Source of the DNA: Thermomonas sp. HDW16
Lineage (GTDB): Bacteria > Pseudomonadota > Gammaproteobacteria > Xanthomonadales > Xanthomonadaceae
Direction of reading: 5' to 3'
NCBI RefSeq assembly: GCF_011302915.1
Contig: NZ_CP049872.1
Coordinates: 992,001-1,056,000, forward strand
DNA length: 64,000 nt
The position numbers and the translations under genes are program-made. The notes beneath the pieces were generated by a model. It was not told where the DNA came from. It made no database searches and was given only the letters and a program-made list of their open reading frames with translations. This document shows positions 27,591-40,056 of the stretch, one piece after another (position 1 is the stretch's first letter; every line of letters starts with the position of its first letter).

Positions 27591-30235
27591 ATGTCCATCG
27601 CCACCGCGTCCGACGCCTCCGCTTCCGCCCAGCCCACGCCTGCCGAGCGCTGGCTGGTGCTGAAATTCGGCGGAACCTCGGTGTCCAAACGCGAGCGTTG
27701 GGACACCATCGGTCGCCTGGCCGACGAACGCGCGAGCATCGAGAACGCCCGCGTCCTGGTGGTGGTGTCGGCGCTGTCCGGCGTCACCAACGAATTGCAG
27801 GCGATCGCCAATGGCGAGGACATCGGCGGCCGTATCGCCGCGCTGGTTGCGCGTCATCGCAGTTTTTGCGCGGATGAACTCGGCGTCGATCCGGATGCCG
27901 CCCTCGGCGAACGCCTGCGCGCGCTGGAAGCGCTGCGCGACGATCCACGTGCCGCGACACGTGCGCTGGACTGGCAGGCCGAGGTGCTGGGGCAGGGCGA
28001 GCTGCTGTCGTCCTCGCTTGGTGCCGCTTACCTGCGTGCGCAGGGACTGGATTTCGGCTGGTGCGATGCGCGCGAATGGCTGGATGCTGTCTCGCTGCCC
28101 AATGCCAGCGAGTGGGCGCAGCGCCTCTCGGTCAATTGCCGCTTCGATGCCGATGCCGCGATGCGTGCACGTTTTGCCGCGCAACCCGCGCGCCTGCTGC
28201 TGACCCAGGGCTTCATCGCACGGCATGCCGATGGCGGCACCGCGATCCTCGGTCGCGGCGGTTCGGATACCTCTGCGGCGTATTTCGGCGCCTTGCTCGG
28301 TGCGCAACGCGTCGAAATCTGGACGGATGTGCCCGGCATGTTCAGCGCCAATCCGCGCGAGGTGCCGGATGCACGCCTGCTGACCCGGCTGGACTATGCC
28401 GAAGCACAGGAAATCGCCACCACCGGCGCCAAGGTGCTGCACCCGCGTTCGATCAAGCCCTGCCGCGATGTCGGCGTGCCGATGCGCATCCTCGACACCA
28501 GCCGTCCGCAACTGCCGGGCACGCGAATCGAAGGCAGCGTGGCCGCAGTGCCGGGCGTCAAGGCGATCAGCCGCCGCAACGGCATCGTGCTGGTGTCGAT
28601 GGAAAGCATCGGCATGTGGCAGGAGGTCGGCTTCCTGGCCGATGTGTTCGAGCGCTTCAAGCGTCACGGCCTGTCGGTCGACTTGATCGGTTCCTCGGAA
28701 ACCAACGTCACCGTCTCGCTGGATCCGTCGGAAAACCTGGTGAGCACCGACGTGCTCGGCCGCCTCTCCGAAGACCTGGCGCAGGTCTGCCGGGTCAAGG
28801 TGATCGTGCCCTGCGCGGCGATCACCCTGGTCGGGCGCGGCATGCGTTCGCTGCTGCACAAATTGTCCGAAGTCTGGGAGATGTTCGGGCGCGAACGCGT
28901 GCACCTGATCTCGCAGTCGTCCAACGACCTCAACCTGACCTTCGTGGTGGACGAGGCGGTGGCCGATGGCATGCTGCACAAGCTGCACGCCGAACTGATC
29001 GACAGCGGGGCGATGCCGGTCTACGAGACCCAGGTATTCGGCCCACGCTGGCGCGAGATCAACGGCAGCATTCGTCCACGTCCGCCCGCATGGTGGCGCG
29101 AGCCGCACGAACGCACGCGCTTGCTCGAACTCGCCCGCCACGGCACGCCGCGTTACGTCTACCACCTGCCCACCGTGCGCGAACGCGCCCGCCAATTGCA
29201 GGCGATCGACGCCATCGACCGCCGCTACTACGCGATCAAGGCGAACTCGCATCCGGCGATCCTGCGTGCGCTGGCGGCCGAAGGCTTCGGCCTGGAATGC
29301 GTGTCGTCGGGCGAAGTCGAGCGCGTGTTCGAAACGCTGCCCGATTTCGATCCGGCACGCGTGCTGTTCACCCCGAGCTTCGCACCCATCCACGAGTACG
29401 AAGCCGCATTGGCACGCGGCATCACCGTGACCGTGGACAGCGTGGAGCTGCTGCAGCGTTGGCCTGAGACGTTCCGCGGCCGCTCGTTATGGCTGCGCAT
29501 CGACCTGGGCCACGGCGATGGTCATCACGCCAAGGTCAATACCGGCGGCAAGGAATCGAAGTTCGGCCTGTCGGCGCAGCGGGTGGAGGAGTTCGTCGAA
29601 GTCGCGCGTGCGCTGGACGTGCGCATTACCGGCGTGCACGCGCACCTGGGCAGCGGCATCGACAACAGCGCGCATTGGAAAGTGATGGTGGACGAGCTGG
29701 CCGGCTTCGCGCGGCGGATCGGCAGCGTGGAAGTGATCGACATCGGCGGCGGCCTGCCGATTGCCTACAGCGATGACGATGAACCCTTCGATCTCGATGC
29801 CTGGGCGATTGGCCTGTCTGCGATCAAGGCCCTGCATCCGGCGTTCAAGCTGGCGATCGAGCCCGGCCGTTTCCTGGTCGCCGAAGCCGGCGTGCTGCTG
29901 GCGCATGCGACGCAAGTGATCGAGAAGGACGGCGTGCAGCGGGTGGGTCTGGATGCCGGCATGAACGCGCTGATCCGGCCCGCGCTGTACGACGCCTGGC
30001 ACGACATCGTGAACCTGTCGCAGTTGGAGGCCGCCTGCGATGTCGACTTCGACGTGGTCGGCCCGATCTGCGAATCCAGCGACGTGTTCGGCCAACGGGT
30101 CAAACTGCCCGCGCAGACCGCGCCGGGCGACGTGATGCTTGTGGCCGATGCCGGCGCGTATGGCTACAGCATGTCCAACGAATACAACCTGCGCGCGTTG
30201 CCCGCGGAGGACCTGCTTGAACAAGGTGTGTCTGA

Positions 30236-30239
<4 letters not shown>
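27591..30239 (+). CDS. lysAC: Bifunctional aspartate kinase / diaminopimelate decarboxylase
   Basis: 882-residue fusion that catalyses the first (aspartate to aspartyl-phosphate) and last (meso-DAP to L-lysine + CO2) steps of lysine synthesis. Residues about 20-470 are aspartate kinase: LVLKFGGTSVS (K25), ILGRGGSDTSAAYFGALLGA, TDVPGMFSANPR, and tandem ACT regions that usually give lysine feedback. Residues about 490-882 are a fold III PLP decarboxylase: Schiff-base K550 in YYAIKANSHP, HAHLGSGIDN, IDIGGGLPI, EPGRFLVAEAG and the dimer-contributed CESSDVF. This fusion is typical of Xanthomonadaceae. GAAAGGG precedes the ATG; the 3' end overlaps murL by four bases. Confidence 0.95.
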
Positions 30240-31577
<1,338 letters not shown>

Positions 31578-31597
<20 letters not shown>

Positions 31598-32987
31598 TTT
31601 TGCATCGCTTGCTGACAAGCGCATCGCCCTGTGGGGTTGGGGCCGCGAAGGCCGTGCTGCCTACAACGCATTGCGCACGCGCATGCCGCAGCAAGCACTG
31701 ACCCTGTTTTGCAGCGACGCCGAAGCCGCCGATGCGGCGGCCTTCGGCGATGCGCTGCTCGCCATCGAACACGAGGTCAGCGGCGAGCACCTCGCGGCCT
31801 TCGACATCGTGGTGAAGTCGCCCGGCATCAGCCCCAACAAGCCGGAAGCGTTGTTCGCTACGGAGCGTGGCACGCGCTTCATCGGCGGCACCGCGCTGTG
31901 GTTCGGCGAACATGCGAACGACGGCACCATGGCGCGCACGCTGTGCGTGACCGGTACCAAGGGCAAGAGCACCACCTCATCGCTACTCGCGCATCTGCTG
32001 CGTGCGGCGGGGCTGCGCACCGCGCTGGCCGGCAATATCGGCTTGCCGTTGCTGGAACTGATCGATGAAACAGCGGACGCGTGGGCGGTCGAACTGTCGA
32101 GCTACCAAACGCGCGATGTAGCGGTGTCCAGTGCGCGACCCGCCGTCGCCATCGTCACCAATCTGTTCCCGGAACACCTGGACTGGCACGGCAGCGAAGC
32201 GCGTTACATCGAGGACAAACTGGCGCTGGTGACCGAAGCCAGGCCGCATATCGCCGTGCTCAATGCCGCCGATCCACGCTTGGCTGCGCTGCAATTGCCG
32301 GATAGCGAAATCCGCTGGTACGGCGATGCGCGTGGCTGGCATTTGCGCGGTGATGCGCTGCATCGCGGCGATGCCTTCGTGATGGATACGGCTTCGCTAC
32401 CGCTGCCGGGCCGGCACAACCGCAGCAACCTGTGCGCGGTGCTGACCGCGCTGGAAGCGTTCGGGTTGGACGCGATGGTATTGGCACCGCACGCAGCGAC
32501 GTTCCAGCCATTGCCGAATCGCCTACAGCCGATGGGCACCCGCGACGGATACCTGTACGTCAACGATTCGATCAGCACCACGCCGCATGCGACGTTGGCG
32601 GCACTGGAGCTTTATCGTGATCGGCCGGTGGCGGTGCTGGTTGGTGGTCATGATCGCGGCCTGCCGTGGGACGAGTTCACCGAAGCGATGCGTACGCAGG
32701 CGCCGCGCGCGATCGTGACCATGGGCCAGAACGGGCCGCGCATCCATGCGTTGCTGGAACCCATCGCCGCGGCTGCGGGTTTCTCGCTGCAACCGGCGGA
32801 CGATCTTGCCGAGGCTATGGACAAGGCGCGCGCGGCGCTGCCCGAAGGCGGCGTGATCCTGTTGTCGCCTGGCGCGCCAAGCTTCGGTTCCTACAAGGAT
32901 TACGTAGCGCGTGGCCGGCATTTCGCGCAGCTGGCCGGCTTCGATCCCGAAGCGATTTCGGGTATCGCAGGCATGGGAATTGCCTGA
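31578..32987 (+). CDS. murD2: UDP-MurNAc-L-Ala-L-Glu synthetase (MurD2)
   Basis: A Mur ligase of about 469 residues that in X. oryzae adds L-glutamate (instead of D-Glu) to UDP-MurNAc-L-Ala, ahead of MurL. Seen: Rossmann start [15 protein letters not shown] loop [14 protein letters not shown] near residue 125, [20 protein letters not shown] with the carbamylated-Lys region EDKLAL, and C-terminal [16 protein letters not shown] and [18 protein letters not shown]. No ATG fits the conserved start; I use GTG at 31578, which overlaps murL by 20 bases, with TTG at 31587 as alternative. murL-murD2 should be one transcript with lysAC. Confidence 0.88.
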
Positions 32988-33048
32988 AGTTCACGCCCAT
33001 TCAACCTGCGCTGCGTAGCGTAGGGGCATTGCTTCTGAGGAGATCGTC

Positions 33049-33831
33049 ATGCGCCGCATCGTGTTCGCCATTGGATTGCTGCTCGCCACCACGCCCGCCT
33101 TCGCGAAGATGCAGGCGAAGCCCGTCGAATGGAGCGCGGGCAAGGATCGTTTCAGCGGCTACGTGGTCTATGACGATGCCTCCGAACTGAAGCGTCCGGG
33201 TTTGCTGATGGTGCCGGACTGGTATGGGGTGACGCCCGCAGCGCTGGACAAGGCGAAACAGCAGGCCGGTGACGACTACGTGGTGTTCGTGGTCGACATG
33301 TATGGCAAGGGCATCCGTCCGGCCGATGACGCCCAGGCCCTGTTGCAGGTGAAGACGCTGTACCCGAAGCCGGCGTTGATGCGCGCGCGGATGCAGGCGG
33401 CGCTGGATGCATTCAAGGTGCAAGCGAAGGACGTGCCGCTGGATGCGACCCGGATCGGCGCATTCGGATTCTGCTTCGGCGGTTCATCGGTGCTGGAACT
33501 GGCCCGCACCGGCGTGAAACTGGCCGGCATCGTCACCTTCCATGGCGGCTTGCACTCCGAGATGCCCGCCGCCGCGGATTCGATCAAGTCCCCAGTCCTG
33601 GTGTTGAACGGCGCGGCCGACGAAAGCCAGAAAGCGGCGATCGTGCCGTTCGAAGAGGAAATGGACCGCGCCGGCGCCGACTGGCAGTTCGTCAACTTCG
33701 GTGGCGCGGTGCACTGCTTTGCGCTGGAAACCGCCGACAAGCCCGGCTGCAAATACGATCCGCGCGCGGCACGGCGCGCCTACGCGATGATGCATGCATT
33801 TTTTGCCGGGCGATTCGCGATCCGCGAGTGA
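33049..33831 (+). CDS. Secreted dienelactone hydrolase family protein
   Basis: 260 residues with a signal peptide (IVFAIGLLLATTPAFA). The catalytic triad of the family is readable: C142 in GAFGFCFGGSS, D191 in LVLNGAADES and H222 in FGGAVHCFALE. Dienelactone hydrolases open cyclic esters, but secreted members act on unknown esters or thioesters in the periplasm. The start is backed by GAGGAG nine bases upstream. Single gene 61 bases after murD2, possibly with its own promoter. Confidence 0.9.
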   Translation: MRRIVFAIGLLLATTPAFAKMQAKPVEWSAGKDRFSGYVVYDDASELKRPGLLMVPDWYGVTPAALDKAKQQAGDDYVVFVVDMYGKGIRPADDAQALLQVKTLYPKPALMRARMQAALDAFKVQAKDVPLDATRIGAFGFCFGGSSVLELARTGVKLAGIVTFHGGLHSEMPAAADSIKSPVLVLNGAADESQKAAIVPFEEEMDRAGADWQFVNFGGAVHCFALETADKPGCKYDPRAARRAYAMMHAFFAGRFAIRE

Positions 33832-33838
33832 GCCGCGC

Positions 33839-34840
33839 TCAGTGGTCGCGGTTGACCGAATACTGGGCAAGGCCGCGCAACGCGGCGACGAACTCGTTGT
33901 CGCCAAGACCGGATAGAGAGGCTTCCGCATCCCGCGCGTACTGCAACGCGCGTTCGCGGCTGTAGTCCAGGCTGCCGCAGGCGTGGATCGCGGCCAGCAC
34001 TTGCGGCAGCGCATCGGTATCGCCCTGTTCGATTGCGTTGCGCAGCACTTCCTGGGTGGCCGCGTCGCTGTGCTGCATGGCGTGGATCAGTGGCAGCGTG
34101 GCCTTGCCCTCGGCTAGGTCGTCGCCCAGGTTCTTGCCCAGCGTGGCGGCATCGGACGCATAGTCGAGCACGTCATCGGCGATCTGGAAGGCGTAGCCCA
34201 GCGCCATGCCGTAACGGTGCAGCGCATCGCAAGTGGTTGCGTCCGCACCCGCCAGCAGCGCGCCGAGGCGGGTGGCGGCAGCGAACAGCACCGCCGTCTT
34301 GCGTTCGATGACGCGCAGGTAGGCGGCTTCGTCGGTGTCCGGATTGCGCACGTGCAGCAGTTGCAGCACCTCGCCTTCGGCAATCGTGTTGGTGGTATCG
34401 GCAAGGATGCGCATGACTTCCAAGCGGTCGAGTTCGACCATCAGCTGGAAGCTGCGCGAGTACAGGAAATCGCCGACCAGCACGCTGGCGGCATTGCCCC
34501 AGACCGCGTTGGCGGTCTTGCGGCCGCGGCGCAGGTCGGATTCGTCGACCACGTCGTCGTGCAGCAGGGTTGCGGTGTGGATGAATTCGACCACTGCAGC
34601 CAGCTGGTGCGCATCCGGCCCGCGATGGCCCAGCGCGCCTGCGGTCAGCAGCAGCAGCATGGGGCGCAGCCGCTTGCCGCCGGCGCCGATGATGTATTCG
34701 GCCACCTGGTTGATCAGCACCACGTCGGAGGCCAGCCGCCGGCGGATCAGGGCGTCCATTGCCGCCATCTCGGGCGCGGCCAGGGCCTGGATCGCGGGCA
34801 GATCGAGCCCGGGGGCGAGGGAAACGGCGGTCTCTGGCAT
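33839..34840 (-). CDS. ispB: All-trans polyprenyl diphosphate synthase (octaprenyl type)
   Basis: Elongates farnesyl diphosphate to the C40 tail used for ubiquinone. 333 residues, with first Asp-rich motif at D95-D96 ([16 protein letters not shown]), GKRLRP diphosphate-binding near 55, second Asp-rich motif ADDVLDY at 222-227 and KTAVLF. The residues before the first motif are small (A90, T91), as in long-chain synthases. It is divergent from ssb across 170 bases. Octaprenyl length is inferred from the family's usual product. Confidence 0.93.
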   Translation of the reverse strand: MPETAVSLAPGLDLPAIQALAAPEMAAMDALIRRRLASDVVLINQVAEYIIGAGGKRLRPMLLLLTAGALGHRGPDAHQLAAVVEFIHTATLLHDDVVDESDLRRGRKTANAVWGNAASVLVGDFLYSRSFQLMVELDRLEVMRILADTTNTIAEGEVLQLLHVRNPDTDEAAYLRVIERKTAVLFAAATRLGALLAGADATTCDALHRYGMALGYAFQIADDVLDYASDAATLGKNLGDDLAEGKATLPLIHAMQHSDAATQEVLRNAIEQGDTDALPQVLAAIHACGSLDYSRERALQYARDAEASLSGLGDNEFVAALRGLAQYSVNRDH

Positions 34841-34955
34841 GGGGCAGGCGGTCAGGGGAATGCCGAATTATAGGCTGTGCGCGATTTCCGGCCCGGGGCG
34901 GGGAGTCCCCCGACCTTGCCGTCCGGTGCAATCCGGCTGCCCGCAGGGGCGCTGG

Positions 34956-34961
34956 TATCAT
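34956..34961 (+). promoter_or_regulatory. Possible ssb -10 element
   Basis: TATCAT sits 49 bases ahead of the ssb start in the ispB-ssb intergenic region and matches the sigma-70 -10 in four of six bases. No convincing -35 is seen at 16-18 bases, so this is weak. Confidence 0.25.
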
Positions 34962-35010
34962 CTACTGCTGGTCGTCCGCTCCGGACGATGCGAAAGAAAC
35001 GAGGAACGAC

Positions 35011-35520
35011 ATGGCACGCGGCGTGAACAAGGTGATCCTGCTCGGCAACCTGGGCAATGACCCGGACGTGAAGTACACCCAGGGCGGCATGGCCATCGCC
35101 ACGCTCAGCGTGGCCACGACGTACTCGCGCAAGGACAAGGACGGCCAGTTCCAGGAAAAGACCGAGTGGCACCGGGTCAAACTGTTCGGCAAGACCGCGG
35201 AAGTCGCCGGCGAATACCTGAAGAAGGGTCGCCAGGTCTATATCGAGGGTCGCATCGAGTACGGCTCCTACGAGAAGGACGGCATCAAGCACTACACCAC
35301 CGACATCATCGGCGAAGACATGCAGATGCTCGGCGGCGGTGACGGCCAGCGTGGTGGCGGCGAGGGTGGCGGTTACCAGCAGCGCAGCAGCGGCGGTGGT
35401 GGCAACTACGGCAGCGGCGGCGATCGCCAGCAGCGCGCTCCGGCGCAGCGCCGAGATCCGGCCCCGGCCAAGCCGGCCAATTTCGACGACGTGCCGTTCG
35501 ACGACGACATCCCTTTTTGA
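35011..35520 (+). CDS. ssb: Single-stranded DNA-binding protein
   Basis: 169 residues. The OB fold spans about 1-112 ([58 protein letters not shown]). Then comes a Gly-rich disordered linker (from [15 protein letters not shown]) and the acidic tip [11 protein letters not shown] that recruits replication and repair partners. It binds ssDNA as a homotetramer at replication forks. Start at 35011 with GAGGAA ten bases ahead. Followed 25 bases later by rmlB, which has its own GGAAG Shine-Dalgarno. Confidence 0.97.
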   Translation: MARGVNKVILLGNLGNDPDVKYTQGGMAIATLSVATTYSRKDKDGQFQEKTEWHRVKLFGKTAEVAGEYLKKGRQVYIEGRIEYGSYEKDGIKHYTTDIIGEDMQMLGGGDGQRGGGEGGGYQQRSSGGGGNYGSGGDRQQRAPAQRRDPAPAKPANFDDVPFDDDIPF

Positions 35521-35545
35521 TCGCTCCATGCAAGGAAGCTCAAAT

Positions 35546-36601
35546 ATGACGACCTGGTTGGTCACTGGCGGCGCCGGCTTTATTGGCGGTAATTTCGTGC
35601 TGCGTGCGGTGGACGACGGCATCAAGGTGGTGAACCTGGATGCGTTGACCTATGCCGGCAACCGCGACACCTTGGCCTCGCTGGAGGGCGATGCGAACCA
35701 TGCGTTCGTGCATGGCGATATCGGCGACCGTGCGCTGGTCGCGCAGTTGCTGGCCGAGCACCGCCCGGATGCGGTGATCAATTTCGCTGCCGAAAGCCAT
35801 GTGGATCGTTCCATCGATGGGCCTGCAGCCTTCGTGCAGACGAATGTCGTTGGCACCCTAGGCTTGCTGGAAGCGGTGCGCGACCACTGGAAGTCGCTGG
35901 AAGGCGCGGCGAAGGACGCATTCCGCTTCCTGCACGTCTCCACCGACGAGGTGTACGGCACGCTGGGCGAGACCGGCAAGTTCAGCGAGACCACACCTTA
36001 CGCGCCGAACTCGCCGTATTCGGCATCGAAAGCCGCCTCCGATCACCTGGTGCGCGCGTTCCATCACACCTATGGGCTGCCGGTGCTGACCACCAATTGC
36101 AGCAACAACTACGGCCCGTACCACTTTCCGGAAAAGCTCATCCCGCTGGTGATCGCCAAGGCACTGGCCGGCGAACCGTTGCCGGTGTACGGCGACGGCA
36201 AGCAGGTGCGCGACTGGCTGTTCGTCAGTGACCACTGCAACGCGATCCGCGCCGTGTTGGCGAAGGGACGCGTGGGCGAGACCTACAACGTTGGCGGTAA
36301 TGCCGAGATGCAGAACATCGAGGTAGTGCACGCGATTTGCGCGCTGCTTGATCAACGCCGCCCACGCGAAGACGGACGGCCGCGCGCATCGCAGATCAGT
36401 TACGTGGCAGATCGCCCCGGACACGACCGTCGTTACGCGATCGACGCCTCGAAACTGCGCGATGAGCTGGGCTGGGAGCCGGAGTACACCTTCGAGCGCG
36501 GCATCGCGGAAACCATCGACTGGTATCTCGACAATCAGGCCTGGGTGCAGCGCGTGCTGGATGGCAGCTATCGCCTCGAACGGATCGGGGCCGGCGCATG
36601 A
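35546..36601 (+). CDS. rmlB: dTDP-glucose 4,6-dehydratase
   Basis: Second step of dTDP-L-rhamnose synthesis: dehydrates dTDP-glucose using tightly bound NAD+. 351 residues, SDR-extended fold with [11 protein letters not shown] at residues 7-17, [25 protein letters not shown] with catalytic Thr-Asp-Glu, and [13 protein letters not shown] carrying the YxxxK pair. C-terminal substrate region [19 protein letters not shown] is typical. An upstream in-frame ATG adds six residues; AAGGAAG favours 35546. First gene of rmlBACD, and it overlaps rmlA by four bases. Confidence 0.96.
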   Translation: MTTWLVTGGAGFIGGNFVLRAVDDGIKVVNLDALTYAGNRDTLASLEGDANHAFVHGDIGDRALVAQLLAEHRPDAVINFAAESHVDRSIDGPAAFVQTNVVGTLGLLEAVRDHWKSLEGAAKDAFRFLHVSTDEVYGTLGETGKFSETTPYAPNSPYSASKAASDHLVRAFHHTYGLPVLTTNCSNNYGPYHFPEKLIPLVIAKALAGEPLPVYGDGKQVRDWLFVSDHCNAIRAVLAKGRVGETYNVGGNAEMQNIEVVHAICALLDQRRPREDGRPRASQISYVADRPGHDRRYAIDASKLRDELGWEPEYTFERGIAETIDWYLDNQAWVQRVLDGSYRLERIGAGA

Positions 36602-37491
36602 GCACGACGCAACGCAAGGGCATCATCCTCGCCGGTGGCTCCGGCACCCGGCTGTATCCGATCACCCAGGCGATCAGCAAGCAGCTGCTGCCGGTGTACG
36701 ACAAGCCGATGATCTATTACCCGCTCAGCGTGTTGATGCTGGCGGGCATTCGCGAAGTCCTCATCATCAACACCCCGCACGAACAGGCGCTGTTCAAGCA
36801 TTTGTTGGGTGATGGTTCGCAGTGGGGCATGAAGATCGAATATGCCGCGCAGCCCAGTCCGGACGGCTTGGCACAGGCCTTCCTAATCGGTCGTGACTTC
36901 CTTGCCGGCGGCCCGAGTTGCCTAGTGCTTGGCGACAACATCTTCTACGGCCACGGCTTGACCGAACTGCTGCAACGCGCGAACGCGCGCGAGCAGGGCG
37001 CCACCGTATTCGGCTACTGGGTGCGCGATCCGGAGCGCTACGGCGTGGCGGAATTCGATGCGTCCGGCAAGGTGGTCGGCCTCGAGGAAAAGCCATCGAA
37101 GCCGAAGTCGAACTACGCGGTCACCGGCCTGTATTTCTACGATGGCCGAGCCAGCGATTTTGCTGCGTCACTGAAGCCATCGCCGCGCGGCGAGCTAGAG
37201 ATCACCGACCTCAACCGCTGCTACCTAGCTGATGGTTCGCTGCAGCTCGAGAAGATGGGTCGCGGCTACGCGTGGCTGGACACCGGTACGCACGAATCGC
37301 TGGTCGAGGCATCGACCTACATCGAGACCATCGAGAAGCGGCAGGGGTTGCGCGTGTGCTGCCCGGAGGAGATTGCCTTTCACAACGGCTGGATCGATGC
37401 AGGCCGGTTGCGTTCTCTGGCGGCGCCGCTGGCCAAGAACGGTTACGGCCAATATCTGCTAAGCCTGCTGGAGCACGGCCGGGTCGAATGA
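36598..37491 (+). CDS. rmlA: Glucose-1-phosphate thymidylyltransferase
   Basis: First step of the pathway: joins dTTP and glucose-1-phosphate. 297 residues. Nucleotidyltransferase motif [21 protein letters not shown] at the N-terminus, then [22 protein letters not shown] with catalytic Asp, [22 protein letters not shown], and the allosteric dTDP-rhamnose site region near the end. ATGA overlaps with both rmlB and rmlC show one tightly coupled operon. Confidence 0.97.
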   Translation: MSTTQRKGIILAGGSGTRLYPITQAISKQLLPVYDKPMIYYPLSVLMLAGIREVLIINTPHEQALFKHLLGDGSQWGMKIEYAAQPSPDGLAQAFLIGRDFLAGGPSCLVLGDNIFYGHGLTELLQRANAREQGATVFGYWVRDPERYGVAEFDASGKVVGLEEKPSKPKSNYAVTGLYFYDGRASDFAASLKPSPRGELEITDLNRCYLADGSLQLEKMGRGYAWLDTGTHESLVEASTYIETIEKRQGLRVCCPEEIAFHNGWIDAGRLRSLAAPLAKNGYGQYLLSLLEHGRVE

Positions 37492-38051
37492 AGATCATCG
37501 AGACAAAACTGTCGGGCTGCGTCGTCATCGAGCCCGCCGTGTTCGGCGACGAGCGCGGCTATTTCTACGAAGGCTGGAATGCCGCGCGCTTCGCGGAGCA
37601 TCATGGCCTGCCCACCCAATTCGTGCAGCACAACGTCTCACGCTCGCAGCACGGCGTGCTGCGCGGCCTGCATTACCAGTGGCCGGGCAATGTGCAGGGC
37701 AAGCTGGTCAGTGTGCTGGAGGGCGAGGTGTACGACGTGGCTGTCGATATCCGCCGCGGCTCGCCGACCTTCGGCCGGCATGCGGCGGCAATCCTGAGTG
37801 CGGACAACAAGCGCCATTTCTGGATCCCGGAAGGCTTCGCCCACGGCTTCCTGGTGCTGAGCGACACAGCCACTTTCACCTACCTGTGCACCGCGCCCTA
37901 CGACCGCGACAGCGACAACTCGTTGCGCTGGGACGACCCGCAGTTGGCCGTCGACTGGCCGCTGGCGGAAGTCTCGTTGTCGCCGAAGGATGCCACTGCG
38001 CCGTTGCTGGCAGACATGCCCGCCGAACGCCTGCCGCTCTACGTCGCGTAG
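37488..38051 (+). CDS. rmlC: dTDP-4-dehydrorhamnose 3,5-epimerase
   Basis: Epimerises C3 and C5 of the 4-keto sugar. 187 residues, a cupin-like fold with family segments [36 protein letters not shown] (catalytic His and substrate Arg), [18 protein letters not shown] and [18 protein letters not shown]. Catalytic His in RGLHYQ and Tyr in FTYLCT are present. Overlaps rmlA by four bases and rmlD by one. Confidence 0.96.
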   Translation: MKIIETKLSGCVVIEPAVFGDERGYFYEGWNAARFAEHHGLPTQFVQHNVSRSQHGVLRGLHYQWPGNVQGKLVSVLEGEVYDVAVDIRRGSPTFGRHAAAILSADNKRHFWIPEGFAHGFLVLSDTATFTYLCTAPYDRDSDNSLRWDDPQLAVDWPLAEVSLSPKDATAPLLADMPAERLPLYVA

Positions 38052-38953
38052 TGAAGATCCTGTTGCTCGGCGGCAATGGGCAGGTCGGCCGCGAGTTGCG
38101 GTGCAGCCTCGCGCCGCTCGGCGAGTTGGTTGTCGCCACGCGTGAAGGCAGCAATGCGGATGCAATCGCGGATTTCGATGCGCCGGAATCGCTGGTCGCA
38201 TTGATCGCGCAGTTCGCACCGGATGTGGTGGTGAATGCCGCGGCCTATACGGCTGTCGACAAGGCCGAAACCGACGCCGAAGCCGCGTTCCGCATCAATA
38301 CCGAAGCGCCTGCGGCAATTGCCAATGCATGCGCAGCATCCGGCGCATTGCTGGTGCATTACTCGACCGATTATGTGTTCGATGGCAGCGCCACGCGACC
38401 GTATCGCGAGGACGATGCCACCGCACCGCTTGGCGTATATGGCGCAAGCAAATTGGCGGGCGAAGATGCCATTCGTGCCAGCGGTGCACGCCATGCCATC
38501 CTGCGCACGGCTTGGGTGTACGCGGCACACAGCAGGAATTTCCTGCTGACGATGCTCAGGCTGGCGGCGGAGCGCGACGAACTTCGCGTGGTCGCCGACC
38601 AGACCGGCGCGCCAACCCCGGCGGTATGGATCGCCGATGCCACGGCGGCGCTGATCCATCATGGTGTCGATCGATCCGGCATCTGGCACCTGACCGCCGG
38701 AGGCGAGACCAGTTGGCATTGCTTCGCCGAAGCGATCGTCGATGGCGCGCAGGCGCTCGCGCTGGTTGCGAACAAACCGCGCGTCGTTGCCCTTTCGACA
38801 GCGGACTATCCGACGCAGGCGCGGCGCCCCGCGTATTCAGTGCTGGACACGACGCGTTTGCGTCACGATTTCGGCATCGTGCCGCCGGATTGGCGCGAGG
38901 GGCTGCAACGCACGTTGGACGAACTGGTGGTTTCCCGTGAGGGGCGCTCCTAG
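38051..38953 (+). CDS. rmlD: dTDP-4-dehydrorhamnose reductase
   Basis: Final NADPH-dependent step to dTDP-L-rhamnose, donor for O-antigen and other envelope rhamnose. 300 residues from a GTG start ([16 protein letters not shown], with the Rossmann GxxGxxG). Seen: NAAAYTAVDKAETDAEAAF, STDYVFDG, YGASKLAGEDAIRA with YxxxK, RTAWVYAAHSRNFL. The GTG overlaps the rmlC stop by one base (TAGTG). It ends the operon; no clear terminator, only a CCCTTTTTT run downstream. Confidence 0.95.
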   Translation: MKILLLGGNGQVGRELRCSLAPLGELVVATREGSNADAIADFDAPESLVALIAQFAPDVVVNAAAYTAVDKAETDAEAAFRINTEAPAAIANACAASGALLVHYSTDYVFDGSATRPYREDDATAPLGVYGASKLAGEDAIRASGARHAILRTAWVYAAHSRNFLLTMLRLAAERDELRVVADQTGAPTPAVWIADATAALIHHGVDRSGIWHLTAGGETSWHCFAEAIVDGAQALALVANKPRVVALSTADYPTQARRPAYSVLDTTRLRHDFGIVPPDWREGLQRTLDELVVSREGRS

Positions 38954-39005
38954 CCGTAGCGCTGGTTGCCGGCCCTTTTTTGTGTGGGCTTTCGTCTCTA
39001 GGACA

Positions 39006-39818
39006 TCATGCGGCGGAAAATCGCCAATGCCACGGTTCGTAGACGATGCCGTGCGGGTTGTCGCGCGGGTAGCTCATTTCGAAGCCGAATTCGTCGGCAT
39101 GCGTGCGCAACCAGGCGAATGCAGGCGTGTCCTCGAAGTTTTCCTCGGCTGGCGGTTCTTCCGGGGTGCCGATATCCAGTGCCAGCCCCGAATGGTGTTC
39201 GCTGAAGCCGGGTGCGGCGTTGACCGCAAGGATCTCCGCGACCGATAGACCGCGGGCGCGCTTCCTGTCGAAGATGCCCAGCTGGTAGTCGTGGCTGCGA
39301 TAGCCGGAGATCGCTTCCAGCACCACGTCATCGTGCATCGCGTGGTCGCGCATGCGCAGCCAGGCACGTGCGGCATCCACCTGCAGCCAGAGTGGCCGTC
39401 GATAGCGGTCGAAGCCGGCGAATGCCAGCCAGTCCGGTTCCGCGACCAGCTGCAGCCCGGTACGTTCGGCATAGGCGGCTTCGTCGAGTCCGAGCGTATC
39501 CAGGCGTTCATGCAGACGATGCAGCGGCAGTTCGCCGACGTGCTCAAGCCCGCTGCGTGCGTGCAACGGCCATGCGTCGAGCGTATCCAGCGCGGCGTCC
39601 AGGCCAGGCTCCCTGCGCAGGTTCGGCACCAGCGGCAGCAAACCCTCGGTCAGGTCGGCGGCCAGGTAGGCGCCATCGCGCTTGCGTCGCAGCACGCGCC
39701 GGGCGCGCGACAGGGCACGGGCATCGTGGTTGCCGCGCGCGCGCAGCAGACCGGCCGGCCAGAGTTCGATCTCCGGGGTGTTGAGTAGCGCAAGCTTCAG
39801 CGGAATCGGCAGTGGCAT
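39006..39818 (-). CDS. M15 family D-alanyl-D-alanine carboxypeptidase-like peptidase
   Basis: 270 residues. The C-terminal ~150 residues contain the VanY/M15B motifs: AISGYRSHDYQLGIFDRKRARG, zinc box SEHHSGLALDIGTP and YEPWHWRF (second zinc His and catalytic Glu). The N-terminal 110 residues have no recognised domain and no signal peptide, so cellular location is unclear. M15B enzymes trim D-Ala from stem peptides or hydrolyse muropeptides. It is the last gene of the SPFH operon, 28 bases after a small membrane gene. Confidence 0.82.
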   Translation of the reverse strand: MPLPIPLKLALLNTPEIELWPAGLLRARGNHDARALSRARRVLRRKRDGAYLAADLTEGLLPLVPNLRREPGLDAALDTLDAWPLHARSGLEHVGELPLHRLHERLDTLGLDEAAYAERTGLQLVAEPDWLAFAGFDRYRRPLWLQVDAARAWLRMRDHAMHDDVVLEAISGYRSHDYQLGIFDRKRARGLSVAEILAVNAAPGFSEHHSGLALDIGTPEEPPAEENFEDTPAFAWLRTHADEFGFEMSYPRDNPHGIVYEPWHWRFSAA

Positions 39819-39846
39819 GCGTGCAGCTTAGCGCAGGTGCATCGGC

Positions 39847-40032
39847 TCACATCCGCCCTTCGCGCCACAACATGACGGCAAGCAGGCCGGCCAGCACGGC
39901 GAACACTGCGCTGGTCCAGGTCGGCACGGAATAACCGTCGATGTTCACCGGCCAGCCGGACAGGACGCGGACTGCCTGCAGTACGGCGACCGCGGCGAGT
40001 AGCAGGGCGGCGATCCTGGTGAATGGTTTCAT
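39847..40032 (-). CDS. Small two-helix membrane protein
   Basis: 61 residues: helix RIAALLLAAVAVLQAVRVL, a periplasmic loop (SGWPVNIDGYSVPTWTSA) and helix VFAVLAGLLAVMLWREGRM. Charges (basic N-terminus, basic end) predict both ends in the cytoplasm. No known family is recognised; similar short genes sit beside PH-domain membrane proteins. Part of the SPFH operon, 24 bases after the PH-domain gene. Confidence 0.6.
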   Translation of the reverse strand: MKPFTRIAALLLAAVAVLQAVRVLSGWPVNIDGYSVPTWTSAVFAVLAGLLAVMLWREGRM

Positions 40033-40056
40033 CGCGGCACCTTACTCGTTGCGCGG

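Noticed and set aside
27528..29393. A 621-codon open frame opposite lysAC
   Set aside because: Antisense to conserved aspartate kinase and decarboxylase motifs.
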